Program-made: the position numbers and the translations under genes | The notes under the pieces: generated by a model | Told to the model about the DNA's origin: nothing | Databases searched by the model: none | Seen by the model: the letters and a program-made list of their open reading frames with translations, nothing else | Assembly: GCA_004554255.1 (NCBI GenBank) | Contig: SFNC01000017.1 | Location: 1-29,113 of the forward strand | Reading direction: 5' to 3' | DNA length: 29,113 nt | Origin: Bacteroidales bacterium | GTDB lineage: Bacteria > Bacteroidota > Bacteroidia > Bacteroidales > Muribaculaceae | Shown here: piece by piece, positions 22,300 through 29,113 of the stretch | How the letters are laid out: each line of letters starts with the position of its first letter | How positions within the stretch are numbered: position 1 is the stretch's first letter

Positions 22300-23191
22300 G
22301 GACCTGTTCAACAGATATATATGGATGGTGGAGACTATCCGCCGGCGCGGCCGCATAACCCGCGCCGAGCTTGACAGCCGCTGGCGTGAGAGCGAGTTCA
22401 ACGACGGTACGCCGCTGTGCCGCCGCACGCTGTACAATTACCGCAACGCCATCGCCGAGGTTTTCAATATCCGGATAAATGTGGACAAGCGCACATACGA
22501 GTACTACATCGAGGAGAACGAGTCCGCCTCCAACTCGGTGAGCAACTGGATGTTGAATGCCCGCGCGCTTGCCGACACCCTCACCGCCGCCCAGGACGTG
22601 GCTGGCAGGATTATGCTTGAGGACATCCCCTCGGCGCGCGAGAACCTCGGCACGGCCATCAGCGCCATCCGTCAGCGCCGCTGTCTGCGCTTCGACTATT
22701 ACAGCTACACCCGCACCAAACCCACCCGCGGTGTTGTGGTGGAGACTTACTTCCTGCGCGTCTTCAAGCAGCGGTGGTACGTGGTCGGCCTCAATGTAAA
22801 CGACCGTAAGATAAAGACTTACGCGCTGGACCGCATGAAAAACCTCACCGTCACAGACCGAGAGTACAATCCCGATGACGCCGTCGGCCCTGAGGAATAC
22901 TTCCGCGATGCCTTCGGCATTGTCGTGACAAAAGGCGCACCCAAGCGCGTGGCCGTACGCACCGACGCACACACCGCGCACTACCTGCGCGACCTGCCGC
23001 TGCACCCCTCGCAGCAGGAGATGCTGCACGACGGGTTCTCTATTTTTTATTATAACATGCTTATCTCGGACGAGCTCGTCGACGAGATTGTCAGCTATGG
23101 CCCGCGAATGACTGTGCTGGAGCCCCCCGAACTGCGCACAATGATCATCGCCGCACATCGCGAAGCCCTTGATAATTATACCAAAAAGTAG
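22292..23191 (+). CDS. WYL-domain transcriptional regulator
   Basis: The 299-residue protein has an N-terminal winged-helix region (about 1-75: NRYIWMVETIRRRGRITRAELDSRW, LCRRTLYNYRNAIAEVF). A WYL domain spans about 125-205, with IRQRRCLRFDYYSY, the YFLRVFKQRWYVVGLN core in place of the canonical WYL triad, and IKTYALDRMKNL. A C-terminal WCX-type extension ends it. WYL regulators usually sense a ligand or nucleic acid and repress or activate nearby genes. The start codon lies inside the symporter gene (8-bp overlap), so translation is probably coupled. It is a natural candidate for control of this operon, as an inference from position. Confidence 0.88.
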   Translation: MSKDLFNRYIWMVETIRRRGRITRAELDSRWRESEFNDGTPLCRRTLYNYRNAIAEVFNIRINVDKRTYEYYIEENESASNSVSNWMLNARALADTLTAAQDVAGRIMLEDIPSARENLGTAISAIRQRRCLRFDYYSYTRTKPTRGVVVETYFLRVFKQRWYVVGLNVNDRKIKTYALDRMKNLTVTDREYNPDDAVGPEEYFRDAFGIVVTKGAPKRVAVRTDAHTAHYLRDLPLHPSQQEMLHDGFSIFYYNMLISDELVDEIVSYGPRMTVLEPPELRTMIIAAHREALDNYTKK

Positions 23192-23203
23192 TTCTGGAAT
23201 AAT

Positions 23204-24202
23204 ATGGGACATGAAAAGACACGCATCTTTTATCTTGATGTGATACGCGCCTTCGCTATCATCACAATAATAATAACACACGCCATGCTCGACCGTGTGT
23301 CGGAGAAGAGCATCGCATTCTCAAGCCTGTATATCGGCAGTGCCTCGCTGTTTTTCATGACATCCGGCGCCCTGATTTTCCCGGTCACCCGCCCCGGCGT
23401 ATTCCTGCGGCGGCGTCTGATGTCCTTTGTGCCACAGTTTATTATATGGTCGCTGATATATGTGCTGTTGGCCTATTGGGCCAGCGGCGACGCCAAGGCT
23501 GCCACGCACTCGCTGGCATGGATGCTGTTTTCGCCCACTTTCAGCGTGGGCTGGTTCTGCTATGCCTTGATCGGACTGTACCTGTTCGCGCCGATCATAT
23601 CGCCATGGCTTGCAAATGCCGGGAAACGTGCCGTGGAGCTGTTTCTGCTGGCCTGGTTTGCCGCCGGCCTTTTGCCAATAGTGGAACTGTACACGTACAT
23701 GCGCCCGGAGTGCGAGACAATGTTCGCGCCTTTCTATGGCTTTATGGGATACATGGTGGCCGGATATTACCTTAAGCGATGGCCGCTCTTCAGCCGTCCG
23801 CGGCGCGAGCGCATCATCATCTGGTCGGGACTCCTGCTGGCAGGTGTGATTCTCAGCGGCCGATTCTTTTTCACGCTATATAAATACGATTTGCACTACA
23901 CGCTTACCTACGACCTGTCTGTCAACACCATGATGGTGTGCATGATATGGTTCTCGCTGTGCCAGTATGTCCGGCGTGCTCCGGCCCTGATAACCAGGGC
24001 GGTAACAGTGATAAGCGTGTGCTCGCTGGAGATATACCTCTGCCACATGACATGGATTAAGTACGTGCTGGACCCGCTGCCGCTGCAGCCCTGGCTCGCC
24101 GTGCTGTTGGGTGTGGTGCTGTCCGTTGCCACCGGAATCGCCTTGCGGATGCTCTGGATCGCCATGATACAGGCCTTTCGCAAGAGGTCTGCTCCGGTGT
24201 AG
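23204..24202 (+). CDS. Acyltransferase-3 family membrane O-acyltransferase
   Basis: The 332-residue protein has about ten membrane helices and the acyltransferase-3 opening FYLDVIRAFAIITIIITHAML. This carries the family's Arg15-X10-His26 pair, the proposed catalytic or acyl-handling residues. Later segments include FFMTSGALIF, FLRRRLMSFVPQFIIWSLIY and LEIYLCHMTWIKYVL. Related enzymes acetylate or succinylate surface sugars such as O-antigen, capsule or peptidoglycan. It lacks the C-terminal SGNH domain of OatA-type enzymes. It follows the WYL gene by 12 bp in the muramidase operon, which hints at modification of a cell-wall or envelope glycan. The acceptor cannot be told from sequence. Confidence 0.85.
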   Translation: MGHEKTRIFYLDVIRAFAIITIIITHAMLDRVSEKSIAFSSLYIGSASLFFMTSGALIFPVTRPGVFLRRRLMSFVPQFIIWSLIYVLLAYWASGDAKAATHSLAWMLFSPTFSVGWFCYALIGLYLFAPIISPWLANAGKRAVELFLLAWFAAGLLPIVELYTYMRPECETMFAPFYGFMGYMVAGYYLKRWPLFSRPRRERIIIWSGLLLAGVILSGRFFFTLYKYDLHYTLTYDLSVNTMMVCMIWFSLCQYVRRAPALITRAVTVISVCSLEIYLCHMTWIKYVLDPLPLQPWLAVLLGVVLSVATGIALRMLWIAMIQAFRKRSAPV

Positions 24203-24383
24203 CGACAGGACGTCGTATATATGCTCCGTTTTGCTCAGAATATTGCTATCTGTGGGTAGTGGCGCAACGGAGAGTTCTTGAAATCAAATAAACGTCAGAA
24301 CAGGAGTCTCTTATCTATAGATTTAAAAGCAGTGCTCATTTTGAGCATGGCGGGCTTGCTGTTAGTACGGGTAAATCAAATGC

Positions 24384-24421
24384 AAAAAGGCGTTGCAACC
24401 ATTTTAGCGCAACGCCTTTTT
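24384..24421. terminator. Bidirectional terminator between the acyltransferase and zinc-ribbon genes
   Basis: AAAAAGGCGTTGC (24384-24396) and GCAACGCCTTTTT (24409-24421) form a perfect 13-bp stem with a 12-nt loop, and T runs follow on both strands. It closes the namZ operon from the left and the aspS operon from the right. Confidence 0.88.
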
Positions 24422-24445
24422 TTTGCCGGTAATCCGTAAGGTTGC

Positions 24446-25219
24446 TTACTTGGAGGCGGGAAGTGCCACGCCGGCAAGTTCGGGGTCAATCATGATGCGG
24501 CCGCAGTATTCGCATACTATAACCTTCTTGTGCATCTTGATTTCGGCCTGGCGCTGTGGCGGGATGCGGTTGAAGCAGCCGCCGCAAGCGTTGCGCTCCA
24601 CGTAAACGATACCAAGGCCGTTGCGGGCGTTCTTGCGGATGCGCTTGAATGCAGCAAGCAGACGCTCGTCGTTGATTTTGGGCTCCAGGGCTTTTGCCTT
24701 GGCGCGCAGTCCTTCTTCCTGTTCCTTGGTCTCGGAAACGATTTCGGAGAGTTCCTCTTTCTTCTCGGCAAGAGTGTGGTTGCGGTCGGCCAGAACCTCG
24801 CGGATAGCGGCGATGTCGCTCTTCTTGTTCTCAATGGCGCGGCCATACTCATAAATGTGCTTCTCGCACAGTTCTATCTCAAGAGTCTGGAACTCAATCT
24901 CTTTGCTCAGGAGGTCAAATTCGCGGTTGTTGCGCACGTTGTCTATCTGCTCCTTGTAGCGGGCGATAAGAGAATCGGCCTGTGCGATTTTCTCCTTTTC
25001 GGCGGCAAGGTTCTGCTGCAGTTCCTCAATGTCGCGGGTATGGTTGTTGATGCGGGTGTTCAGGCCGGCGATTTCGTCTTCCAGGTCCTTGACTTCTACG
25101 GGGAGCTCGCCGCGAATCTGTTTGATGCGGTCTATTTCGCTCAGGATGGTCTGGAGCTGGTAGAGCGATTTCAGGCGCTGCTCTACTGTTGCTTTCTGCT
25201 CGTTTTTCTCGTTTGCCAT
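24446..25219 (-). CDS. Coiled-coil protein with C4 zinc ribbon (CT398/zf-RING_7 type)
   Basis: The 257-residue protein is almost wholly charged coiled coil from about 10 to 180 (runs such as LEDEIAGLNTRINNHTRDI). A C-terminal zinc ribbon follows with Cys212-X2-Cys215 (ACGGCFNRIPPQ) and Cys236-X2-Cys239 (CEYCGRI). This is the layout of the widespread C4-type zinc-ribbon family (CT398-like), which is thought to act as a nucleic-acid or partner-binding scaffold and has no agreed function. It is the third gene of the aspS-nif3 run, 21 bp after nif3. Zinc-ribbon and Nif3 genes are neighbours in many bacteria, suggesting a shared role. Confidence 0.9.
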   Translation of the reverse strand: MANEKNEQKATVEQRLKSLYQLQTILSEIDRIKQIRGELPVEVKDLEDEIAGLNTRINNHTRDIEELQQNLAAEKEKIAQADSLIARYKEQIDNVRNNREFDLLSKEIEFQTLEIELCEKHIYEYGRAIENKKSDIAAIREVLADRNHTLAEKKEELSEIVSETKEQEEGLRAKAKALEPKINDERLLAAFKRIRKNARNGLGIVYVERNACGGCFNRIPPQRQAEIKMHKKVIVCEYCGRIMIDPELAGVALPASK

Positions 25220-25240
25220 ATATAAATTCGGTGTTTGTTT

Positions 25241-26035
25241 TCAGACGTAATGTATGGGATTTGTCTCTGTCGTAGACTTATAGACTGCAAAGTTAGCAAA
25301 TTTTTGTCTAATAATCTGATAAAAAATGTCTTTTGTGCATTGTTCTGACTCAAAATGGCCGATATCTATTATCAGAATACTGTTTTGATGGTCTACAAAG
25401 TCGTGATAGCGCGTGTCGGAGGTGATGTAAGCCTGAGCGCCTGATGCCTCGGCGTCGGCAATCAGACTTCCGCCGCTTCCGCCGCACATTGCCACTCGCG
25501 TAATCTGCCGGGCGGCCGCGTCGGGGTTGGTGCAGCGGGCCACGGGCGAGCCGAATGTCTCCTTTACCAGCGCGATAAGCAGCTCCGGAGTCAGCGCCTC
25601 CGGCAGATTGCCCACGACACCGGTGCCAATCTCGCCGCCGGGCTGCGACGCAAGGGGTGCCAGCACGGCATCGGGCCGCACGCCAAGGCGCGCGGCCATG
25701 GTGTGGCTCACCCCGCCGGGCGTGTTGTCCACGGCGGTATGGCTGGAGTAGATGCTCACGCCGCCGCCTATGGCACGTATCACGCTCTGCTCCACGGGGG
25801 TGGCGCCGGTGATGCTCTTGAGGCCGTTGAACAGCAGCGGATGGTGCGAGACTATCAGGTTGCAGCCGCGCGAGATGGCCTCGTCAACAACCCCGGGGGT
25901 GACGTCGACGCATACCAGCACGCCGGTGCACTCCGCACTGCGGTCGCCCACCTGCAGCCCGGTATTGTCCCAGCTCTCCTGGTAGTGCGACGGTGCGAAG
26001 CCCTCTATGGCGGCTATGATGTCAGAGACTGTCAT
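25241..26035 (-). CDS. Nif3-like dinuclear metal-centre protein (DUF34)
   Basis: The 264-residue protein has all the metal-binding motifs of the Nif3/YbgI family: WDNTGLQVG, NLIVSHHPLLF (His64-His65), SSHTAVDNTPGG (His99, Asp103), TSDTRYHDF and DIGHFESE near the end. The family forms hexameric rings with two metals per subunit, and its cellular reaction is unsettled. At 264 residues it is the short form, without the PII-like insertion that raises many Bacteroidetes homologues to about 365 residues. Its ATG overlaps the aspS stop by 4 bp, so translation is coupled, and the zinc-ribbon gene follows. Confidence 0.93.
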   Translation of the reverse strand: MTVSDIIAAIEGFAPSHYQESWDNTGLQVGDRSAECTGVLVCVDVTPGVVDEAISRGCNLIVSHHPLLFNGLKSITGATPVEQSVIRAIGGGVSIYSSHTAVDNTPGGVSHTMAARLGVRPDAVLAPLASQPGGEIGTGVVGNLPEALTPELLIALVKETFGSPVARCTNPDAAARQITRVAMCGGSGGSLIADAEASGAQAYITSDTRYHDFVDHQNSILIIDIGHFESEQCTKDIFYQIIRQKFANFAVYKSTTETNPIHYV

Positions 26036-27795
26036 TCTTTTTCGCGCATGTCGAGTTTTATCTGCAGCTCGTCAAGCTGCTTCTGGTCCAATGCGGCGGG
26101 GGCGTCCAGCATGACGTCGCGGCCGGAGTTGTTTTTGGGGAAGGCGATGCAGTCGCGGATGGAATCCAGGCCGGCAAAGAGGCTTACCCAGCGGTCCAGG
26201 CCGTAGGCCAGTCCGCCGTGAGGGGGTGCGCCGTATTTAAAGGCATTCATCAGGAAACCGAACTGCTCGGCGGCTTTCTCAGGGGTGAAGCCCAGAATCT
26301 CGAACATCTTGGCCTGCAGGGCGCTGTCGTGGATACGGATTGAGCCGCCGCCCACTTCCACGCCGTTCACCACCATGTCGTAGGCATCGGCGCGTACGGC
26401 GGCGGGGTCGGTGTCCAGCATGGGGATGTCCTCGTCTTTGGGATGGGTGAAGGGATGGTGCATGGCCATCAGGCGCTGCTCCTCGTCACTCCACTCGAAC
26501 ATGGGGAAGTCCACCACCCAAAGGCAGGCGAATTTGTTTTTGTCGCGGAGGCCTAACTGGTTACCCATCTCCAGGCGCAGCTCGCACAGCTGTTTGCGGG
26601 TGCGCATGGCGTCGTCGCCGCTGAGGATCAGAATCAGGTCGCCGGGCTCGGCGTTCATGGCCTGCTTGAGCTGCAGAAGCACCTCCTGGGTATAGAATTT
26701 GTCAACGGACGATTTAACGCTGCCGTCCTCGCCCACGCGGGCGTAAACCATGCCCTTGGCGCCGATCTGCGGGCGCTTTACAAACTCGGTGAGGGCGTCG
26801 AGCTGTTTGCGGGTATATTTGGCGGCGCCTTTGGCGCAGATACCGCCGATGTATTCAGCATTGTCAAATACGCTGAATCCGTGGCCCTTGAGGACGTCCA
26901 TGAGCTCCACAAACTCCATGCCGAAGCGCAGGTCGGGCTTGTCCGAGCCATAGTACTTCATGGCATCGGCCCAGGGCATGCGCTGGAAGGGCTCGGTGAG
27001 CTCTACGCCGCGCAGCTCCTTGAACAGGTGCTTGGCCATGCCCTCGAAGAGCTCTATGATGTCGTTCTGCTCCACGAAGCTCATCTCGCAGTCTATCTGT
27101 GTGAACTCCGGCTGGCGGTCGGCGCGCAGGTCCTCGTCGCGGAAGCACTTCACAATCTGGAAGTAACGGTCCATGCCGGACACCATCAGCAGCTGCTTAA
27201 GCGTCTGCGGCGACTGGGGCAGAGCGTAGAACTGTCCTGGATTCATGCGCGAGGGCACCACGAAGTCGCGGGCGCCTTCGGGAGTGGAGCCCACCAGCAT
27301 GGGGGTCTCTATCTCCAGGAAGCCCTTGGAGTCCAGATAGCGGCGCACCTCCATGGTCATGCGGTGGCGCAGCTCCAGGTTGCTGCGGACAGCGCCGCGG
27401 CGCAGGTCCAGATAGCGGTACTTCATGCGCAGGTCGTCGCCGCCGTCGGTGTTGTCCTCGATTGTAAAGGGCGGCACCTCCGATGCATTCAGCACGGTAA
27501 GGTTATCGGCGATAATCTCTATATCGCCGGTAGGGAGATGCTCGTTTTTGCTTGAGCGCTCGGCAACAGTGCCGGTAATCTGTACCACAAATTCGCGGCC
27601 CAGGCGGCCGGCGGCCTCGTTGAGATCGGCATTGTCGGCATCGTTGAATACCACCTGCGTGATGCCGTAACGGTCGCGCAGGTCCATGAATGTCATGCCT
27701 CCCATGCGGCGGGTGCGCTGCACCCATCCTGCCAGTGTGACATGCTTGCCGGCATCGGCAAGGCGGAGTTCTCCGCAAGTATTGCTTCTGAACAT
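26032..27795 (-). CDS. aspS: Aspartyl-tRNA synthetase
   Basis: The 587-residue protein is a bacterial-type class II AspRS. An N-terminal OB-fold anticodon-binding domain (about 1-110) is followed by the class II core: PMLVGSTPEGARDFVVP, motif 2 CFRDEDLRADRQPEFTQID (about 217-235), a GAD-type insertion (about 285-400), and motif 3 GLAYGLDRWVSLFAG near the end. It charges tRNA-Asp with aspartate. The length is normal. It heads an operon with nif3 (4-bp overlap) and the zinc-ribbon gene. The leader is about 120 nt and contains a large hairpin. Whether it is the discriminating or non-discriminating type cannot be decided by eye. Confidence 0.97.
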   Translation of the reverse strand: MFRSNTCGELRLADAGKHVTLAGWVQRTRRMGGMTFMDLRDRYGITQVVFNDADNADLNEAAGRLGREFVVQITGTVAERSSKNEHLPTGDIEIIADNLTVLNASEVPPFTIEDNTDGGDDLRMKYRYLDLRRGAVRSNLELRHRMTMEVRRYLDSKGFLEIETPMLVGSTPEGARDFVVPSRMNPGQFYALPQSPQTLKQLLMVSGMDRYFQIVKCFRDEDLRADRQPEFTQIDCEMSFVEQNDIIELFEGMAKHLFKELRGVELTEPFQRMPWADAMKYYGSDKPDLRFGMEFVELMDVLKGHGFSVFDNAEYIGGICAKGAAKYTRKQLDALTEFVKRPQIGAKGMVYARVGEDGSVKSSVDKFYTQEVLLQLKQAMNAEPGDLILILSGDDAMRTRKQLCELRLEMGNQLGLRDKNKFACLWVVDFPMFEWSDEEQRLMAMHHPFTHPKDEDIPMLDTDPAAVRADAYDMVVNGVEVGGGSIRIHDSALQAKMFEILGFTPEKAAEQFGFLMNAFKYGAPPHGGLAYGLDRWVSLFAGLDSIRDCIAFPKNNSGRDVMLDAPAALDQKQLDELQIKLDMREKE

Positions 27796-27838
27796 AGTCT
27801 TAAATATATGTTGGTTTATTTTCTGATTAATAATCGCC

Positions 27839-27881
27839 GTTTTGCGCCCATTGTGCTGATATACAGCTTATTGCGCAAAAC
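27839..27881 (-). promoter_or_regulatory. Long hairpin in the aspS leader
   Basis: GTTTTGCGC (27839-27847) and GCGCAAAAC (27873-27881) are a perfect 9-bp inverted repeat enclosing a second small stem, GCTG-ATATA-CAGC (27858-27870). In the minus-strand mRNA this sits 44 nt before the ATG. It is not followed by a U run, so it is not a simple terminator. Confidence 0.6.
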
Positions 27882-27920
27882 AACCCGGAGCAGATGCGCG
27901 CATCGCCCCATTTAAACATA

Positions 27921-27954
27921 CAAAGATAATAAAAATCCTCCATAGAACCCCAAA
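27921..27954 (-). promoter_or_regulatory. aspS promoter
   Basis: On the minus strand TTTG (27954-27951), a 22-bp spacer and TATCTTTG (27928-27921) fit the consensus with a slightly long spacer. The predicted leader is about 120 nt. The remaining intergenic bases, 27955-28093, hold nothing I recognise. Confidence 0.6.
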
Positions 27955-28093
27955 ACACGCCCCAAAAATCGCACATACCGCCGTTTTATCTTCAAAAAAT
28001 ATATGCGGGTGCAAGCGAATATCGTATTATTTGTTGATTATTTTACATATATGACATTCCTGCAGTGGAGGTACGTCTGCGAAGAGGATAAAA

Positions 28094-28129
28094 CGAGGAG
28101 ACTGTGTCAGAATTGACACAGTCTCCTCG
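28094..28129 (-). terminator. Terminator of the SusD-like gene
   Basis: CGAGGAGACTGTGTC (28094-28108) pairs perfectly with the sequence at 28115-28129 over a 6-nt loop. On the minus strand GTTTTAT follows. It lies 41 bp beyond the SusD-like stop codon. Confidence 0.88.
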
Positions 28130-28170
28130 CAAAGATTATATAACCTTGTCAGGTTGTGATTCGGGACTGA

Positions 28171-29113
28171 TTATTTGCCTGCCCACAGCTGGTTCTGTAC
28201 CAGAGCTTCGTTGAGCGAGATCTGCAGCGAAGGTATGGGATAGAGATACTGACGGGCCTCAAATACGCGGTCGTTGCTGGGGATAGACTGGATGTAATCA
28301 CCAACTTTGTAGTCATAGCTTACGCCATTTTTGATATTCGCACCAAGTTTGATGTCCGGATTCTTTTTGGTGTCAAGCTTGTCGAGCTGGTGCCAACGCT
28401 GAAGGTCCCAGTAGCGGAGATCATCGTCAAGCATTGTCTCGCAACGACGGCAACGGCGAACCTCCCAAAGCAGAGACGAGATGTTCATGTCGTTGGCGGG
28501 GTCGTTCATGCTTGACAGAGAAGCCACGGTCTGGTTGGGCAGTTTTGCGCGAGCGTAGAGCTTGTTGAGGGTCTTGTTCAGGTCATCATCTGTGAGAGTT
28601 CCAAGTTCGGCTTTAGCTTCGGCATAGTCGCAGTAAACAACAGACAGCCAGAATACGGGAGCGCAAGTGTAGTTGTTTCCGGTACGGAAATTAACGGGTA
28701 TTGAGGTGTTGTCGAATTTACGAACCAGATAACCGGTAGAAGAACTGAGCTGTGAAGAACCTGCGCGGCTGTAAGTCATACCGTTTTCAGAAGAACCGTA
28801 GCATACCACAGTGTCAACGATTGCAGCAAGACGCTGGTCGCGATTTTTGAGTACATTGGTTATAGAGAGGACATCACCTAATTCACTTACGCCGTCTATC
28901 ACGCCTTTTTTAACAACACCTGCGTCATTGGTATCCATTGTGGTGAGAGCTTTAGGCTTACCGTCAAGGAAGAGGAAGTCATCAAAAGCATCTTTGGAGA
29001 TACCTGCGATAACAGTGGATGCGACAGTGTAGCGGATGGTCTGATGAGTGAGTGTAGCTTCTTTATAGCCTTTGTAGAAGATCATTTCGGGGTTGCTGGC
29101 AAGCGATACAGAG
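28171..29113 (-). CDS. RagB/SusD-like nutrient-uptake lipoprotein, C-terminal part
   Basis: The frame is open through the right edge, so the signal peptide and N-terminus lie outside the window. About 313 residues are visible. The SusD C-terminal hallmarks are present: FWLSVVYCDYAEAKAELGTL, then LLWEVRRCRRCETMLDDDLRYWDLQRWHQ (the family's IRRER-E-GLRYFDLRRW motif), and the ending YLYPIPSLQISLNEALVQNQLW. SusD proteins sit on the outer surface and hand oligosaccharides or peptides to a SusC-type TonB-dependent channel. Its partner susC is expected upstream, to the right of the window. The terminator downstream marks the end of this transcript, so no SusE/F gene follows on this side. Confidence 0.93.
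   Translation of the reverse strand, partial: SVSLASNPEMIFYKGYKEATLTHQTIRYTVASTVIAGISKDAFDDFLFLDGKPKALTTMDTNDAGVVKKGVIDGVSELGDVLSITNVLKNRDQRLAAIVDTVVCYGSSENGMTYSRAGSSQLSSSTGYLVRKFDNTSIPVNFRTGNNYTCAPVFWLSVVYCDYAEAKAELGTLTDDDLNKTLNKLYARAKLPNQTVASLSSMNDPANDMNISSLLWEVRRCRRCETMLDDDLRYWDLQRWHQLDKLDTKKNPDIKLGANIKNGVSYDYKVGDYIQSIPSNDRVFEARQYLYPIPSLQISLNEALVQNQLWAGK

Noticed and set aside
22247..23281. 344-codon minus-strand ORF opposite the WYL regulator
   Set aside because: The plus strand encodes recognisable winged-helix and WYL motifs. The reverse reading spans three genes and shows no domain.
24203..24383. Short inverted repeat TGCTCA-TTT-TGAGCA (24333-24347) as a separate regulatory site
   Set aside because: The 6-bp arms in a 3' untranslated region close to a strong terminator carry no promoter or gene to regulate, so chance is likely.
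1..29113. Mobile elements or a defence island
   Set aside because: No transposase, integrase, restriction-modification, toxin-antitoxin or phage genes are seen. The tRNA-Ala gene is intact with no flanking duplicated 3' end suggesting integration.

Overview
The window looks like a piece of chromosome from a gut-type Bacteroidales. The Muribaculaceae are a reasonable guess, but no marker here fixes the family. Supporting signs are Sus-type genes at both edges, a C10 protease with a Bacteroidetes-type C-terminal tail, a ferredoxin-type KorAB pair, and many intergenic promoters fitting the Bacteroidetes consensus TTTG-N19-22-TAnnTTTG. GC-rich genes are separated by short AT-rich gaps that hold promoters and hairpin terminators.

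Layout, left to right. Positions 1-234 are the C-terminus of a SusE/SusF-like surface glycan-binding protein, ending in a perfect palindromic terminator. A DUF3943 protein (-) follows, then a MeaB/ArgK GTPase (+), a broken DUF1573 gene (+) and recA (+). On the minus strand come a secreted C10 cysteine protease and, after a 666-bp gap, a histidine kinase and response regulator pair. The gap appears to hold an independent small RNA gene with ten overlapping CAAUC motifs. korA-korB (+) follow from a textbook promoter. A bidirectional terminator flanked by two copies of a GACCCC/GGGGTC repeat separates them from an unrecognised secreted protein (-) and a P-type calcium ATPase (-).

Positions 17394-19181 (+) carry an RsmI-like methyltransferase and a YycJ-like metallo-hydrolase. 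A tRNA-Ala(GGC) gene (-) comes next. Positions 19581-24202 (+) look like one operon: NamZ exo-N-acetylmuramidase, a sodium:solute symporter, a WYL-domain regulator and a membrane acyltransferase. I infer a peptidoglycan-sugar (MurNAc) salvage and regulation unit. The opposite strand then has aspS, Nif3 and a coiled-coil zinc-ribbon protein as an operon, with a large hairpin in the aspS leader. The window closes with the C-terminal part of a SusD-like lipoprotein (-), which runs off the right edge.

Most genes are core or near-core housekeeping. The most novel-looking items are the repeat-bearing small RNA candidate at about 7087-7366 with a palindrome over its promoter, the muramidase-symporter-WYL-acyltransferase operon, the repeat-flanked terminator at 12936-13054, and the operator-like inverted repeat upstream of the unrecognised secreted protein. 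No insertion sequence, phage gene, CRISPR array, rRNA or integration site was seen.
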